From NCBI GenBank assembly GCA_020629055.1, contig JAHDEB010000004.1:19436-83435 (forward strand): a stretch of DNA of 64,000 nucleotides, in the 5' to 3' direction. The notes under the pieces are model-generated. The model was not told the origin of the DNA. It saw nothing but the letters and a program-made list of their open reading frames with translations, and did not search any database. Source of the stretch: Chloroflexota bacterium. Its GTDB lineage: Bacteria > Chloroflexota > Anaerolineae > Promineifilales > Promineifilaceae. Shown in pieces: positions 42,151 through 50,204 of the stretch (position 1 is the first letter of the stretch; each line of letters begins with the position of its first letter). The position numbers and the translations under genes were made by a program.

Positions 42151-43353
42151 ATGGCAAAACCAACATTTAAATGGGCAGATCCCTTTCTGCTGGATGAACA
42201 ATTAACCGATGAAGAGCGGATGATTCGCGATGCGAGCCATGACTATTGTCAAAGCAAGCTTATGACACGCGTTTTAGAAGCGAATCGGCACGAAACCTTT
42301 GATCGCGAGATTTTTAACGAGATGGGGTCAATGGGTCTACTCGGCTCAACTATTCCAGAGAAATATGGAGCGGCCGGGCTAAACCATGTCTGTTACGGCC
42401 TAATCGCGCGTGAAGTAGAGCGCGTTGATAGCGGCTATCGCTCCGCCATGAGTGTACAGAGTTCGCTAGTGATGCATCCGATCCATGAATATGGCACCGA
42501 AGAGCAACGGGAAAAGTATTTGCCTAAATTGGCCAGCGGCGAGTGGGTTGGCTGTTTTGGTTTAACAGAGCCAAACCATGGGTCAGACCCTGGCAGCATG
42601 GAAACAAAAGCGACCAAAACAGACGGTGGCTGGATTTTGCATGGGGCAAAAATGTGGATCACCAATTCACCGATTGCGGATGTATTTGTCGTTTGGGCGA
42701 AAACTTATGGTGGTGAAGATCATGGCCAACCGGATGGTGCGATTCATGGGTTCATTCTTGATAAAGGGATGAAAGGGTTGTCTGCCCCGAAAACAGAAGG
42801 TAAATTCAGCCTAAGAGCCAGCATCACGGGTGAAATCGTGATGGACGAAGTGTTTGTGCCAGATGAGAATTTGATGCCCAATGTGAAGGGTCTTAAAGGG
42901 CCGTTTGGCTGTTTAAACAAAGCCCGTTATGGCATTTCTTGGGGTGCGTTGGGTGCGGCCGAATTTTGTTGGCACGCCGCGCGTCAATATACATTGGATC
43001 GCATTCAGTTCGGCAAACCTCTAGCAAGCACCCAATTGATCCAGTTAAAACTGGCCAATATGCTGACTGAAATCAGCATCGGGCTACAGAGCACATTACG
43101 TGTCGGCCGACTGCTAGATGAAAAGAAAGCGGCCCCAGAAATGATCAGCATCGTCAAACGGAACTCCTGCGGCAAAGCACTCGATATCGCCCGTACAGCG
43201 CGTGACATGCACGGTGGCAACGGAATCTCGGACGAGTTCCATGTGATTCGTCATGTGATGAACTTAGAAGCGGTCAATACGTATGAAGGGACCCACGATA
43301 TTCATGCGTTGATTTTGGGTCGTGCACAAACCGGAATTCAAGCATTCTTCTAA
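42151..43353 (+). CDS. Acyl-CoA dehydrogenase, glutaryl-CoA dehydrogenase-like
   Basis: A 400-residue FAD enzyme. [54 protein letters not shown] and [20 protein letters not shown] are the segments that mark glutaryl-CoA dehydrogenases within the family, and Glu379 in [18 protein letters not shown] is the catalytic base. The expected reaction is oxidative decarboxylation of glutaryl-CoA to crotonyl-CoA, the shared end of lysine, tryptophan and several aryl-CoA pathways. AAAAGGAGTAACC gives a strong ribosome site. It lies after GntR and DUF1338 genes and ends at an intrinsic terminator. Confidence 0.88.
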   Translation: MAKPTFKWADPFLLDEQLTDEERMIRDASHDYCQSKLMTRVLEANRHETFDREIFNEMGSMGLLGSTIPEKYGAAGLNHVCYGLIAREVERVDSGYRSAMSVQSSLVMHPIHEYGTEEQREKYLPKLASGEWVGCFGLTEPNHGSDPGSMETKATKTDGGWILHGAKMWITNSPIADVFVVWAKTYGGEDHGQPDGAIHGFILDKGMKGLSAPKTEGKFSLRASITGEIVMDEVFVPDENLMPNVKGLKGPFGCLNKARYGISWGALGAAEFCWHAARQYTLDRIQFGKPLASTQLIQLKLANMLTEISIGLQSTLRVGRLLDEKKAAPEMISIVKRNSCGKALDIARTARDMHGGNGISDEFHVIRHVMNLEAVNTYEGTHDIHALILGRAQTGIQAFF

Positions 43354-43384
43354 AGTAAACCCAAGATAGTTAGAATTTTCACAC

Positions 43385-43415
43385 AATAGGTCAGCCCAGG
43401 CTGGCCTATTTTTAT
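43385..43415 (+). terminator. Intrinsic terminator after the acyl-CoA dehydrogenase gene
   Basis: AATAGGTCAGCC (43385-43396) pairs with GGCTGGCCTATT (43399-43410), with one G-U pair, and is followed by TTTATTT. Confidence 0.85.
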
Positions 43416-43549
43416 TTCTGATTCCCGGCCGCAGCAGGTAGCCCGCTTAACTGAAAAAGCGTTCAATGCTTTCGAATACAAATTCGGTTAAACATTGTAG
43501 GGAGGATTTAAGTTAACACCAAAATCTTCTTTTCCCAGAGGGATTTTAT

Positions 43550-43699
43550 GCACATTGCCCATTCTCCGTTGTTTATTGCCCATTTCCGAAACGCCCTCAC
43601 TCTTCAAACAATTAAGGTGCTGCCTTTCAAGGTACTGCATTTCCGCATCAAATAGTTTTTAATGGGCAATGTGCAATCCACAATGGGCAACAAACAATG
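43550..43699. repeat. Imperfect palindrome, family E, copy 2
   Basis: GCACATTGCCCATT and TTATTGCCCATT on the left (43550-43584) mirror AATGGGCAATGTGCAAT and AATGGGCAACAAACAATG on the right (43661-43699). The CAATGGGCAA word appears in both arms and in both members of the family (8881-8996). Confidence 0.75.
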
Positions 43700-43883
43700 A
43701 CAGATTTGCCTAACCCAACTTTGCCCACGCTTTTTGATCGAACGCTTAAAATACACGCGGGTAGCCTACAAAAACAAAATGAGCTATACCTTAGTAGATT
43801 CAAATGCGCTGCAACAACAAAAAGAACCATCCGTAGCATGTGTACAGACTAAAGCCTAAATCGAGACAAAAAGGTAACGTGAC

Positions 43884-44810
43884 GTGACACAATCTTCTAT
43901 AAATTTACGCCAACAGCTAATTAATTTTCTTGCCTATTCAGAACGAACCGTTCGTTCAGTCTCAACCGTCTTGGTTGGGGCAAGCACGCTGCTTACAGAA
44001 AACCTCATCCCTAAATCATTGCGTAAAAGCACCACCTATCGAGTAACTTTGGGCATGTTACAGCAATTCCTAATAGAAAAAGTTGCAGAAATGAAAGTTC
44101 AAAATGAGCAATTCGAGGTGAGTGACAACTTTGCCCAGCGCAAGGTGGTCGGTACCGCAATCGAGGCGGCCGGATTGCTCTCGATCGGTTTTTCTCCCCT
44201 CTGGGTTTTCGCCATCATCGGTGACGGCGTCGGCGGCAGCAAACTGTATCTGAACAGATTGGTAGAGCAGCTAAAAAAGGATGGCTTAATCGAAAGCGAA
44301 ACCGACATCACTGAAGTTGCAGATATGTTTGATGCGATTGAAGCGGCATCTAGCCGCAGCGCCACCGCCCTAGACATGCCCCCATTATCGAGAGAAGATT
44401 TTTCGAAATTAACGGCCGACATGCGCACCGGATACGGCGACGCCTTTGACAAAACATCGGCCGTCATGCCGGAGCTAGACACGATGTGGTCAAGTATGGA
44501 GGCGCTGACCAAACGAGAAAACATCTCGATGGAAAGCCTTCTGGGCTACATGACGGTAGATGCGATGAAAAGAGGATCGAACATCGCCTGGTCGGCAAGC
44601 AAAACGGGCGCCAAGCTTTTTGATGAAAAGATCATAAACAGCTACCGAGACACGATTGATAAGGTGTCGAATGAGGGGGCAGACAATTATCTAGCCAACC
44701 ATATGCGGCCGTTTCTTGATGCGGCCAGCGCCCATTTTGATGCCAGCAAAAAAACATGGATCGAAACGAAAATGGGTGGCTTTACAAATGAGACGCCCCC
44801 CGAAGCTTAG
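43884..44810 (+). CDS. Unrecognised protein, possibly membrane-associated
   Basis: A 308-residue protein I do not recognise. It begins at GTG after AAAAAGGTAACGT. The N-terminal third has an amphipathic helix and the segment AAGLLSIGFSPLWVFAIIGDGVGGSKLY (about 93-120), hydrophobic enough for one or two membrane passes or a lipid-inserting hairpin. The rest is helical and charged, with an acidic stretch DITEVADMFDAIEAA and the repeated FD-rich ends. Nothing suggests a catalytic site. The glycine-rich hydrophobic hairpin recalls EcsC-like or membrane-remodelling proteins, but this is only a resemblance of pattern. It is monocistronic, converging with the Gfo/Idh/MocA gene. Confidence 0.7.
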   Translation: MTQSSINLRQQLINFLAYSERTVRSVSTVLVGASTLLTENLIPKSLRKSTTYRVTLGMLQQFLIEKVAEMKVQNEQFEVSDNFAQRKVVGTAIEAAGLLSIGFSPLWVFAIIGDGVGGSKLYLNRLVEQLKKDGLIESETDITEVADMFDAIEAASSRSATALDMPPLSREDFSKLTADMRTGYGDAFDKTSAVMPELDTMWSSMEALTKRENISMESLLGYMTVDAMKRGSNIAWSASKTGAKLFDEKIINSYRDTIDKVSNEGADNYLANHMRPFLDAASAHFDASKKTWIETKMGGFTNETPPEA

Positions 44811-44828
44811 CTTTTAAGCAGGCAACTA

Positions 44829-45815
44829 TCAGTCGGTGCCACAATCCGCTTCCCACCGGGTTAAGATCTGCATAATTTCGACTGAATCTTGAATGCTGGG
44901 TGCAGGGCGCTCTAGCGCTTTTTGCCCAGTTTCAATCGCTTCCCGAATCTTTCTAACCTGATAATAAAATGCATCACCCTCGGCCGTGACGTTGACCTGT
45001 TCCTCGGTCCCCTCAAACGGGGTAAAGGTCATTTGATTAGATGCTGTTGGCAGCCACGGATTTGTATCAAACCGCAAGCTGCCTTTGTCCCCCACAATCA
45101 CAAAATCTGAAAACATACCGTATGTTTCGGCCGTATGAACCGTAGCCAACACCCCGTTTGACAAACGCATGCTCAATACCGCCTCACAGATATTGCCATC
45201 ACCCGTTGACCGGGTGCCATGCCCAGCCAGCTTGACGTCGGTCCAAATATCCCGGCCAAACGCAGTTTGCAGCACCAAATGAACCAAGGAAACCGGATAG
45301 CAACCCAGATTGTAAAGCGCCCCTTTGCCTGCGGGATTCACAAATTGAGCGATATCTGCTTGATAATGGGCTGAAACAGCTTGAATCGTACCAAGTCGAT
45401 TCTCGTTCATTAACTCGATCAGCTTCTCCATCAATGGATGGTGTAAATACATCAACCCTTCAATAAAAAATCGATCTGAGGCTGCAACCGCCTCACGAAT
45501 CTGGTTAGATTTCGGCATATCGATAGACAACGACTTTTCACTCAGGACGTGTTTATTGGCGGCGAGACTTTCGACGATGAGTTGATGGTGTAGATGGTTG
45601 GGCAAACCGACGTAAACGATATCTACATCTGGATCATTGAGGAGCAGGTGATAGTCTGTGTATTGTTGCGCGGCCGGATACTTTCCCGTGAAGGCCTCCA
45701 CCGTTTCTATTCTCCTGCTGGCTACCGCCTGAATCTTAGACCCAGGATCATCTAAAATCGCTTGAGCCATCGTTTCCGAAATAAAGCTTGTACCTAAAAT
45801 ACCCCATCTTAACAT
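44829..45815 (-). CDS. Gfo/Idh/MocA family oxidoreductase
   Basis: A 328-residue NAD(P)-dependent sugar or cyclitol dehydrogenase-like protein. GILGTSFISETMAQAI is the Rossmann loop, variant in having TSFI where GxGxIG is usual. DPDVDIVYVGLPNHLHHQL follows, then SEKSLSID replaces the common EKPLA; the substrate domain has YNLGCYPVSLVHLVL with the conserved Gly-Cys-Tyr-Pro and His. AGGTGAAAACAG precedes the ATG. The substrate is unknown; a sugar-related set (dehydrogenase, PfkB kinase, barrel protein) lies just to the right in the other direction. Confidence 0.87.
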   Translation of the reverse strand: MLRWGILGTSFISETMAQAILDDPGSKIQAVASRRIETVEAFTGKYPAAQQYTDYHLLLNDPDVDIVYVGLPNHLHHQLIVESLAANKHVLSEKSLSIDMPKSNQIREAVAASDRFFIEGLMYLHHPLMEKLIELMNENRLGTIQAVSAHYQADIAQFVNPAGKGALYNLGCYPVSLVHLVLQTAFGRDIWTDVKLAGHGTRSTGDGNICEAVLSMRLSNGVLATVHTAETYGMFSDFVIVGDKGSLRFDTNPWLPTASNQMTFTPFEGTEEQVNVTAEGDAFYYQVRKIREAIETGQKALERPAPSIQDSVEIMQILTRWEADCGTD

Positions 45816-46206
45816 CTGTTTTCACCTGCTTTCCCACACACAAAATGACACGCAAACCACGTCAATAATTAAATGAAATGCGTAGCTCTTACTTCAAATC
45901 AAATTCGTCCACAATCGATCCCGTTGAAACCAACTTAGAAAAAAGGAGTGTATCAGGCTTTAGGCAGTTTGTGACCATTCTATTTTTCAGGTTATTGTTC
46001 AGCAGTTTGGTCCAGTTTGACACAAGGATCTGTGTTCTGCGGAAAGCTAACTTAAGAACTGGGACAATCTGGCTAAAATAGTTGGGATGCTGAACAATTA
46101 ATTTTTCAGTTTGTTTGATTGTCGGTTTTAGGGAAAACTTAGCCAAACACAATCACCAGCCAGCCATCGGCTCAAACGCGATTTTGCCGCGATTTTACAC
46201 AGATTT
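45816..46206. other. Divergent intergenic region with family A repeat
   Basis: A 391-bp gap between diverging genes. The 103-bp family A element occupies 45995-46097. The remaining AT-rich sequence must hold both promoters, but I cannot assign boxes with confidence. No small gene is convincing. Confidence 0.6.
45995..46097. repeat. 103-bp inverted-repeat element, family A, copy 2 (inverted)
   Basis: Ends are TTGTTCAGCA (45995-46004) and TGCTGAACAA (46088-46097). Read in reverse complement it matches copy 3 along its length, including CTTTCCG and AAACTGGACCAA. TTA flanks both sides (45992-45994 and 46098-46100), a possible target duplication. Confidence 0.87.
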
Positions 46207-47142
46207 ATGAACCACATTTTAGTCATATCAAGCAACGATCTTGAAACCTATCAAGATCTCTTCAAAAATATCGATCTTTCCCAAGCAACCGCCCATTTTT
46301 CAGATGGCAGCGATGCGGAACTCGCCAAACGATGCAATATCTGGTTTGGCTCCCCATCTCTGATCGCCCCCCTTTTGGCACAAGGCATTGTCCCCGAGTG
46401 GATCCAATCGACTTGGGCCGGTGTTGAGCCGCTTTTACAGGCCGAAATGCCTACCAGCTACACACTCACCAATATGCGAGGGATCTTTAACCGGCTCATT
46501 GCCGAGTATGCGGTGGGGCATATTTTTAGCCATGAGCTGAATGTCAAAAGCCATCTCAGCAGCCATGCAGAAAAACGTTGGAACCCTATCACCCCCCGTT
46601 TGGTCAAAGGCAAAACGGCCGGCATTTTGGGGGTTGGTGAAATTGGGGGAGAAATTGCACGCCTCTGTAAAGCTGTGGGGATGAACGTATGGGGATACAC
46701 CCGATCCAGCACCGATTGTGAGGCTGTAGACCGGTATTTTCATGGTGATCAATTGGGAGAATGTGTCGCGGGTGTCGATTATTTAATTAGTATCATGCCG
46801 AACACTGCGGCATCCACAAACCTGTTAAACAAAGATGTTTTCACAAAGATGAAACCGGCCGCTTTGCTGATTAACGCCGGACGAGGTACCGCCATTGTTG
46901 ATGACGATCTTTTATGGGCCTTGCGTTCAAGAGAAATCGGTGGGGCTGTGCTCGATGTCTTTCGGCAAGAGCCACTCCCCCCAGACAGCCGATTTTGGGA
47001 CGAACCGAACCTGCTTGTTACCTCTCACACGGCCGCCCCAACGCTTCCGGCAGATGCAGTCCATGTATTCGCAGAAAATTACGAGCGGTTCGCCGCTGGG
47101 GACCCGTTAAAGTTTGTGGTCGATTTTGCTCGAGGGTATTAA
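46207..47142 (+). CDS. D-2-hydroxyacid dehydrogenase, NAD-binding
   Basis: A 311-residue member of the D-isomer 2-hydroxyacid dehydrogenases. The NAD loop is GILGVGEIGGEIARL near residue 140. LINAGRGTAIVDDDLLWALRSREIGGAVLDVFRQEPLP carries the catalytic Arg and Glu regions, and LLVTSHTAAPT the His. Glyoxylate/hydroxypyruvate reductase or ghrA-like activity is most common. It is the first gene of a tight trio: the PfkB kinase starts 3 bp after its stop. Confidence 0.88.
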   Translation: MNHILVISSNDLETYQDLFKNIDLSQATAHFSDGSDAELAKRCNIWFGSPSLIAPLLAQGIVPEWIQSTWAGVEPLLQAEMPTSYTLTNMRGIFNRLIAEYAVGHIFSHELNVKSHLSSHAEKRWNPITPRLVKGKTAGILGVGEIGGEIARLCKAVGMNVWGYTRSSTDCEAVDRYFHGDQLGECVAGVDYLISIMPNTAASTNLLNKDVFTKMKPAALLINAGRGTAIVDDDLLWALRSREIGGAVLDVFRQEPLPPDSRFWDEPNLLVTSHTAAPTLPADAVHVFAENYERFAAGDPLKFVVDFARGY

Positions 47143-47145
47143 TCG

Positions 47146-47964
47146 ATGGGAATGAAGCTTGTTTCAGTCGGAGAAATTACGGCCGACTATTACCCCCGCA
47201 TCGACAAAACCTTTGTTGGCGGCATCTCGTTAAATTTCGCAGTGCATGCCAAACGATGCGGCGCTGATCAAGTCTCCATGGTCAGTGCGCTTGGGGCGGA
47301 TGAAAATGGGCAAATGATTTTGGCTCGGCTAGCAAAAGAGCAGATCGACACCAGCCATATTTCAGTGCTGCCTGGCAAAACGTCTCACTGCGAAATTGTT
47401 GTGTTCGACAACGGCGAACGGTATTTCCCCCCCAACAGCTATCATCAACACGTTTTGGCCAGCTATGAGCCATCTGCGGCCGACCTTGAATTTGTGCGCC
47501 AACACGACATTCTCGTTTCTCGCTTTGATATCTCGTATACCAAAACCACCTTTAATCGGGTCATGTTAGACGATGACTTCACTGGCAAAAAAGTAGCAGA
47601 TTTTGGCGATTGGTTTGATTATGAAGGACGTCATCCGGCAGTTTATCCCTATCTAGACCAAGTCGATGTCGCGTTTATCAGCGGTGATGACACCACAATT
47701 GAGACCTTTTTACCTTTTTCAAAAAACAGCCGTGCACAGATTATCGTGACCCTTGGGGCAGAAGGCAGCGTTGCCCTAAAAGATGGGGAAATCATTCGCC
47801 AACTGGCCGTTCGTGTTCCTCGGATTGTAGATACTACCGGGTGCGGCGACGCGTTTCAGGCCGCCTTTACGGTGGCTTATTTTCAAGGCTTAACGCTTAA
47901 ACGATCTCTAGCGGCCGGTGCTGAAAATGCGGCCAAGGTATTACAACATTATGGTGCAAGCTAA
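47146..47964 (+). CDS. PfkB family sugar kinase, FrlD-like
   Basis: A 272-residue ribokinase-superfamily enzyme. GGISLNFAVHAKRCGADQVSMVSALGADENGQ is the sugar-binding entry, and DTTGCGDAFQAAF (residues 229-241) is the catalytic motif with base Asp235 in GCGD. The short length and the KTSHCEIVVFDNGERYF and VADFGDWFDYEGRHP segments resemble fructoselysine 6-kinase (FrlD) more than ribokinase; other substrates remain possible. It overlaps the next gene by 14 bp, a sign of translational coupling, and shares a unit with a 2-hydroxyacid dehydrogenase. Confidence 0.85.
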   Translation: MGMKLVSVGEITADYYPRIDKTFVGGISLNFAVHAKRCGADQVSMVSALGADENGQMILARLAKEQIDTSHISVLPGKTSHCEIVVFDNGERYFPPNSYHQHVLASYEPSAADLEFVRQHDILVSRFDISYTKTTFNRVMLDDDFTGKKVADFGDWFDYEGRHPAVYPYLDQVDVAFISGDDTTIETFLPFSKNSRAQIIVTLGAEGSVALKDGEIIRQLAVRVPRIVDTTGCGDAFQAAFTVAYFQGLTLKRSLAAGAENAAKVLQHYGAS

Positions 47965-48655
47965 AAGGCTAATTCCAGCCATTCATGTGTTGAATCTTGA
48001 ACAAGCAAAACGCAATTGTGAGCTTGCATTTGCGGCCGGTTGTGACGGGGTGTTCTTAATCAATCACGAAAATGAAGCCGGGGTGCGCGAGCTGTTTTTC
48101 AATGACTTATTAGACATCCATGCAACCCTCGCGGAACAGTTCCCCAACCGTTGGATCGGCGTCAACTGTTTAGACTTAGCTGCGGCAGATCTGTTTCAAC
48201 ACCTTGATTCGACCGTTAGCGGCCTATGGGTCGATGATGCGGAAATCGATGAACGCCGATCGGAACAAACCGCGGCGGAACAGATCTTAAAGGCAAAAGC
48301 CGATTCAAACTGGCAGGGGGAATATTTCGGTGGGGTCGCATTTAAATACCAACGTCAGGTCCAGGCTCCGGCCGATGCGGCTCGTATCGCGACAAACTAT
48401 ATGGACGTTGTAACCACGAGTGGGAGTGGAACAGGGACAGCCGCACCTGTTGAAAAAGTAAAGCAGATGAAGCTGGCGGTAGGGCACCGGCCGTTAGCGA
48501 TCGCCAGCGGCATTACGGCCGAAAATGTAGATCAATTTTTGCCCTGGGTCGATGTTTTTATTGTAGCCACCGGCATCAGCCACAGTTTTTATGAGCTAGA
48601 CGCGGACAAGGTTCGGCAGTTGGCTGACATCATTCACACATGGCGCGCGGGATGA
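47951..48655 (+). CDS. BtpA/SgcQ-like TIM-barrel protein
   Basis: A 234-residue barrel protein. LIPAIHVLNLEQAKRNCELAFAAGCDGVFLINH opens it; DVVTTSGSGTGTAAPVEKVKQMK near 150 is a phosphate-binding type loop, and PLAIASGITAENVDQFLPWVDVFIVATGIS the next strand-loop pair. This matches the BtpA family (SgcQ in E. coli, linked to sugar metabolism, and a photosystem I assembly factor in cyanobacteria). A frame is open from 47918, but the ATG at 47951 fits the family start and overlaps the kinase stop. The role with the kinase and dehydrogenase is unknown. Confidence 0.8.
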   Translation: MVQAKRLIPAIHVLNLEQAKRNCELAFAAGCDGVFLINHENEAGVRELFFNDLLDIHATLAEQFPNRWIGVNCLDLAAADLFQHLDSTVSGLWVDDAEIDERRSEQTAAEQILKAKADSNWQGEYFGGVAFKYQRQVQAPADAARIATNYMDVVTTSGSGTGTAAPVEKVKQMKLAVGHRPLAIASGITAENVDQFLPWVDVFIVATGISHSFYELDADKVRQLADIIHTWRAG

Positions 48656-48718
48656 ACCCCACGGCTAGCTTTTATCCCAGCCGCTGGATTCATCCTGCAA
48701 AATTTACGGGGTTAGGAA

Positions 48719-50077
48719 TTAACGATCTAATTCAGAAAACGCAACATCAAGCGCATTCACAATCACATCGATCTCTTCGTTATTAATCGTTAGCGGTGGC
48801 GACAAAATGATCTTATGGCCCGATGCCCGCACCATCGCCCCCTCTTTTTGGGCAATCGCTGCGATCTGTTGCCCAAACGCTGGATCTTGTGGCGCTTTGG
48901 TCTCTTTATCAGCCACCATCTCGATGCCAAGCATCAGCCCTTTGCCGCGCACGTCACCAATCGATTTAAAACGATCGATAAATGGAGCCAACTTATTGTA
49001 GAAATATTCACCACGAACCGCTGAATTGGCCGGGATGTCTTCATTTTCAACGATTTCTAAGTTAGGGATGGCGGCCGCACATGCCACAGGGTGGCCCGAA
49101 TATGTATAGCCGTGCATGATCATACCGAAGGTATCCTCGTTTTCGAGCAACCCCTTTTCAATCTTTTCATTGATCATGGTGGCACCCAACGGCACATAAC
49201 CACTATTGATTCCTTTGGCAAAGGTCATCATGTCTGGCTTAACGCCCCAAGTACGTGCTCCGAACATCGTTCCGGTCCGGCCGAAACCGGTTACAACTTC
49301 GTCAGATACCAGCAATACATCATATTTGGTGCAAATTTCGCGGATCCGTGGCCAATAGTTGGCCGGGGGTACAATCAGGCCGCCAGCACCCTGAACAGGC
49401 TCGGCGATAAATGCCGCCACCGTGTCTGGCCCTTGGAACAAGATCTCTTCTTCAAGCACTTTGGCACAAACTTCACCCAGCTCTTCATGGTCGGTAATGC
49501 CATAAGGGTTACGATACAGGTATGGGTTTTGCACATGGAAACAGCCGGGCAACATCGGCTCAAAGTTACGCCGATAAATCGTATTGCCATTAATGCTGGC
49601 CCCACCAAAATGGGTGCCATGGTAGCCCCCTTTTAACGAGATAAATTTATAGCGATCTTTTTGACCAACCGACTTCCAATAGACTCGGGCCAACCGCAGT
49701 GCGGTTTCAATCGCGTCTGATCCACCGGAGGAGAAAAATGTCCGTTTCATCCCTTCAGGGGCAGCCATTTGAGCCAACTTGTGTGAAAGTTCGATCGCGG
49801 GCTCATTGGTCATTGTGCCGAACAAGCTGCTGTAATGGATCTTATCCAACTGATCCATGATCGCTTGTTTAATTTCCGGCCGGTTATAACCCACATTGAC
49901 ATTCCACAAGCCACCGACACCGTCAACCATCTTGTTGCCGTCAACGTCGGTGATATAAACCCCTTCTCCTTGACTCACAATTTTCGGCCGATTTTTATCC
50001 TGTAACGGCGCCTGATGCGTCATCGGGTGAATCATGTGCTTTGCATTATGCTCTTTTACAAATTTTGGTGTTGCCAT
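48719..50077 (-). CDS. Class III aminotransferase (omega-amino acid/pyruvate type)
   Basis: A 452-residue PLP enzyme. VDGNKMVDGVGGLWNVNVGYNRPEI is the N-terminal class III signature, FFSSGGSDAIETALRLAR binds phosphate, LLVSDEVVTGFGRTG has the PLP Asp, and MMTFAKGINSGYVPLGA the Schiff-base Lys. Text such as GLWNVNVGY and GGYHGTHFGGASING is typical of omega-aminotransferases acting on taurine, beta-alanine, putrescine or similar amines with pyruvate. The frame opens 17 codons earlier within a repeat; the ATG at 50077 follows GGAGAAAAA on the coding strand. Confidence 0.88.
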   Translation of the reverse strand: MATPKFVKEHNAKHMIHPMTHQAPLQDKNRPKIVSQGEGVYITDVDGNKMVDGVGGLWNVNVGYNRPEIKQAIMDQLDKIHYSSLFGTMTNEPAIELSHKLAQMAAPEGMKRTFFSSGGSDAIETALRLARVYWKSVGQKDRYKFISLKGGYHGTHFGGASINGNTIYRRNFEPMLPGCFHVQNPYLYRNPYGITDHEELGEVCAKVLEEEILFQGPDTVAAFIAEPVQGAGGLIVPPANYWPRIREICTKYDVLLVSDEVVTGFGRTGTMFGARTWGVKPDMMTFAKGINSGYVPLGATMINEKIEKGLLENEDTFGMIMHGYTYSGHPVACAAAIPNLEIVENEDIPANSAVRGEYFYNKLAPFIDRFKSIGDVRGKGLMLGIEMVADKETKAPQDPAFGQQIAAIAQKEGAMVRASGHKIILSPPLTINNEEIDVIVNALDVAFSELDR

Positions 50078-50090
50078 TTTTTCTCCAAAA

Positions 50091-50198
50091 GATAGGGATG
50101 TGGGATAGCGATAGGGGCTTGTTTGCAAGGGGCGTGTTTGCGCGAAAGGGCAGAATTCGCTTAACCATTCTCCCTATCCCTATTTTCTATCTCTATCC
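50091..50198. repeat. Dispersed palindrome, family D, copy 3
   Basis: GATAGGGATGTGGGATAGCG followed by ATAGGG (50091-50117) pairs imperfectly with TCCCTATCCCTATTTTCTAT and CTCTATC (50171-50198). It fills the gap between the aminotransferase and sulfatase genes. Confidence 0.8.
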
Positions 50199-50204
50199 TT
50201 GTTA

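Larger units (their letters stand above)
43354..43883. other. Intergenic region with terminator and family E palindrome
   Basis: A 530-bp gap without a credible gene. It holds the terminator at 43385-43415, a small GAAAAAGC/GCTTTC hairpin near 43455, the 150-bp palindrome at 43550-43699, and about 180 bp of unassigned sequence before a GTG start. Confidence 0.65.

Noticed and set aside
43648..43839. 63-codon leftward open frame in the 530-bp gap
   Set aside because: It lies across the family E palindrome and shows no protein-like pattern.
45878..46152. Short open frames on both strands across the family A repeat
   Set aside because: They consist of repeat sequence; the other two copies do not keep the frames open.
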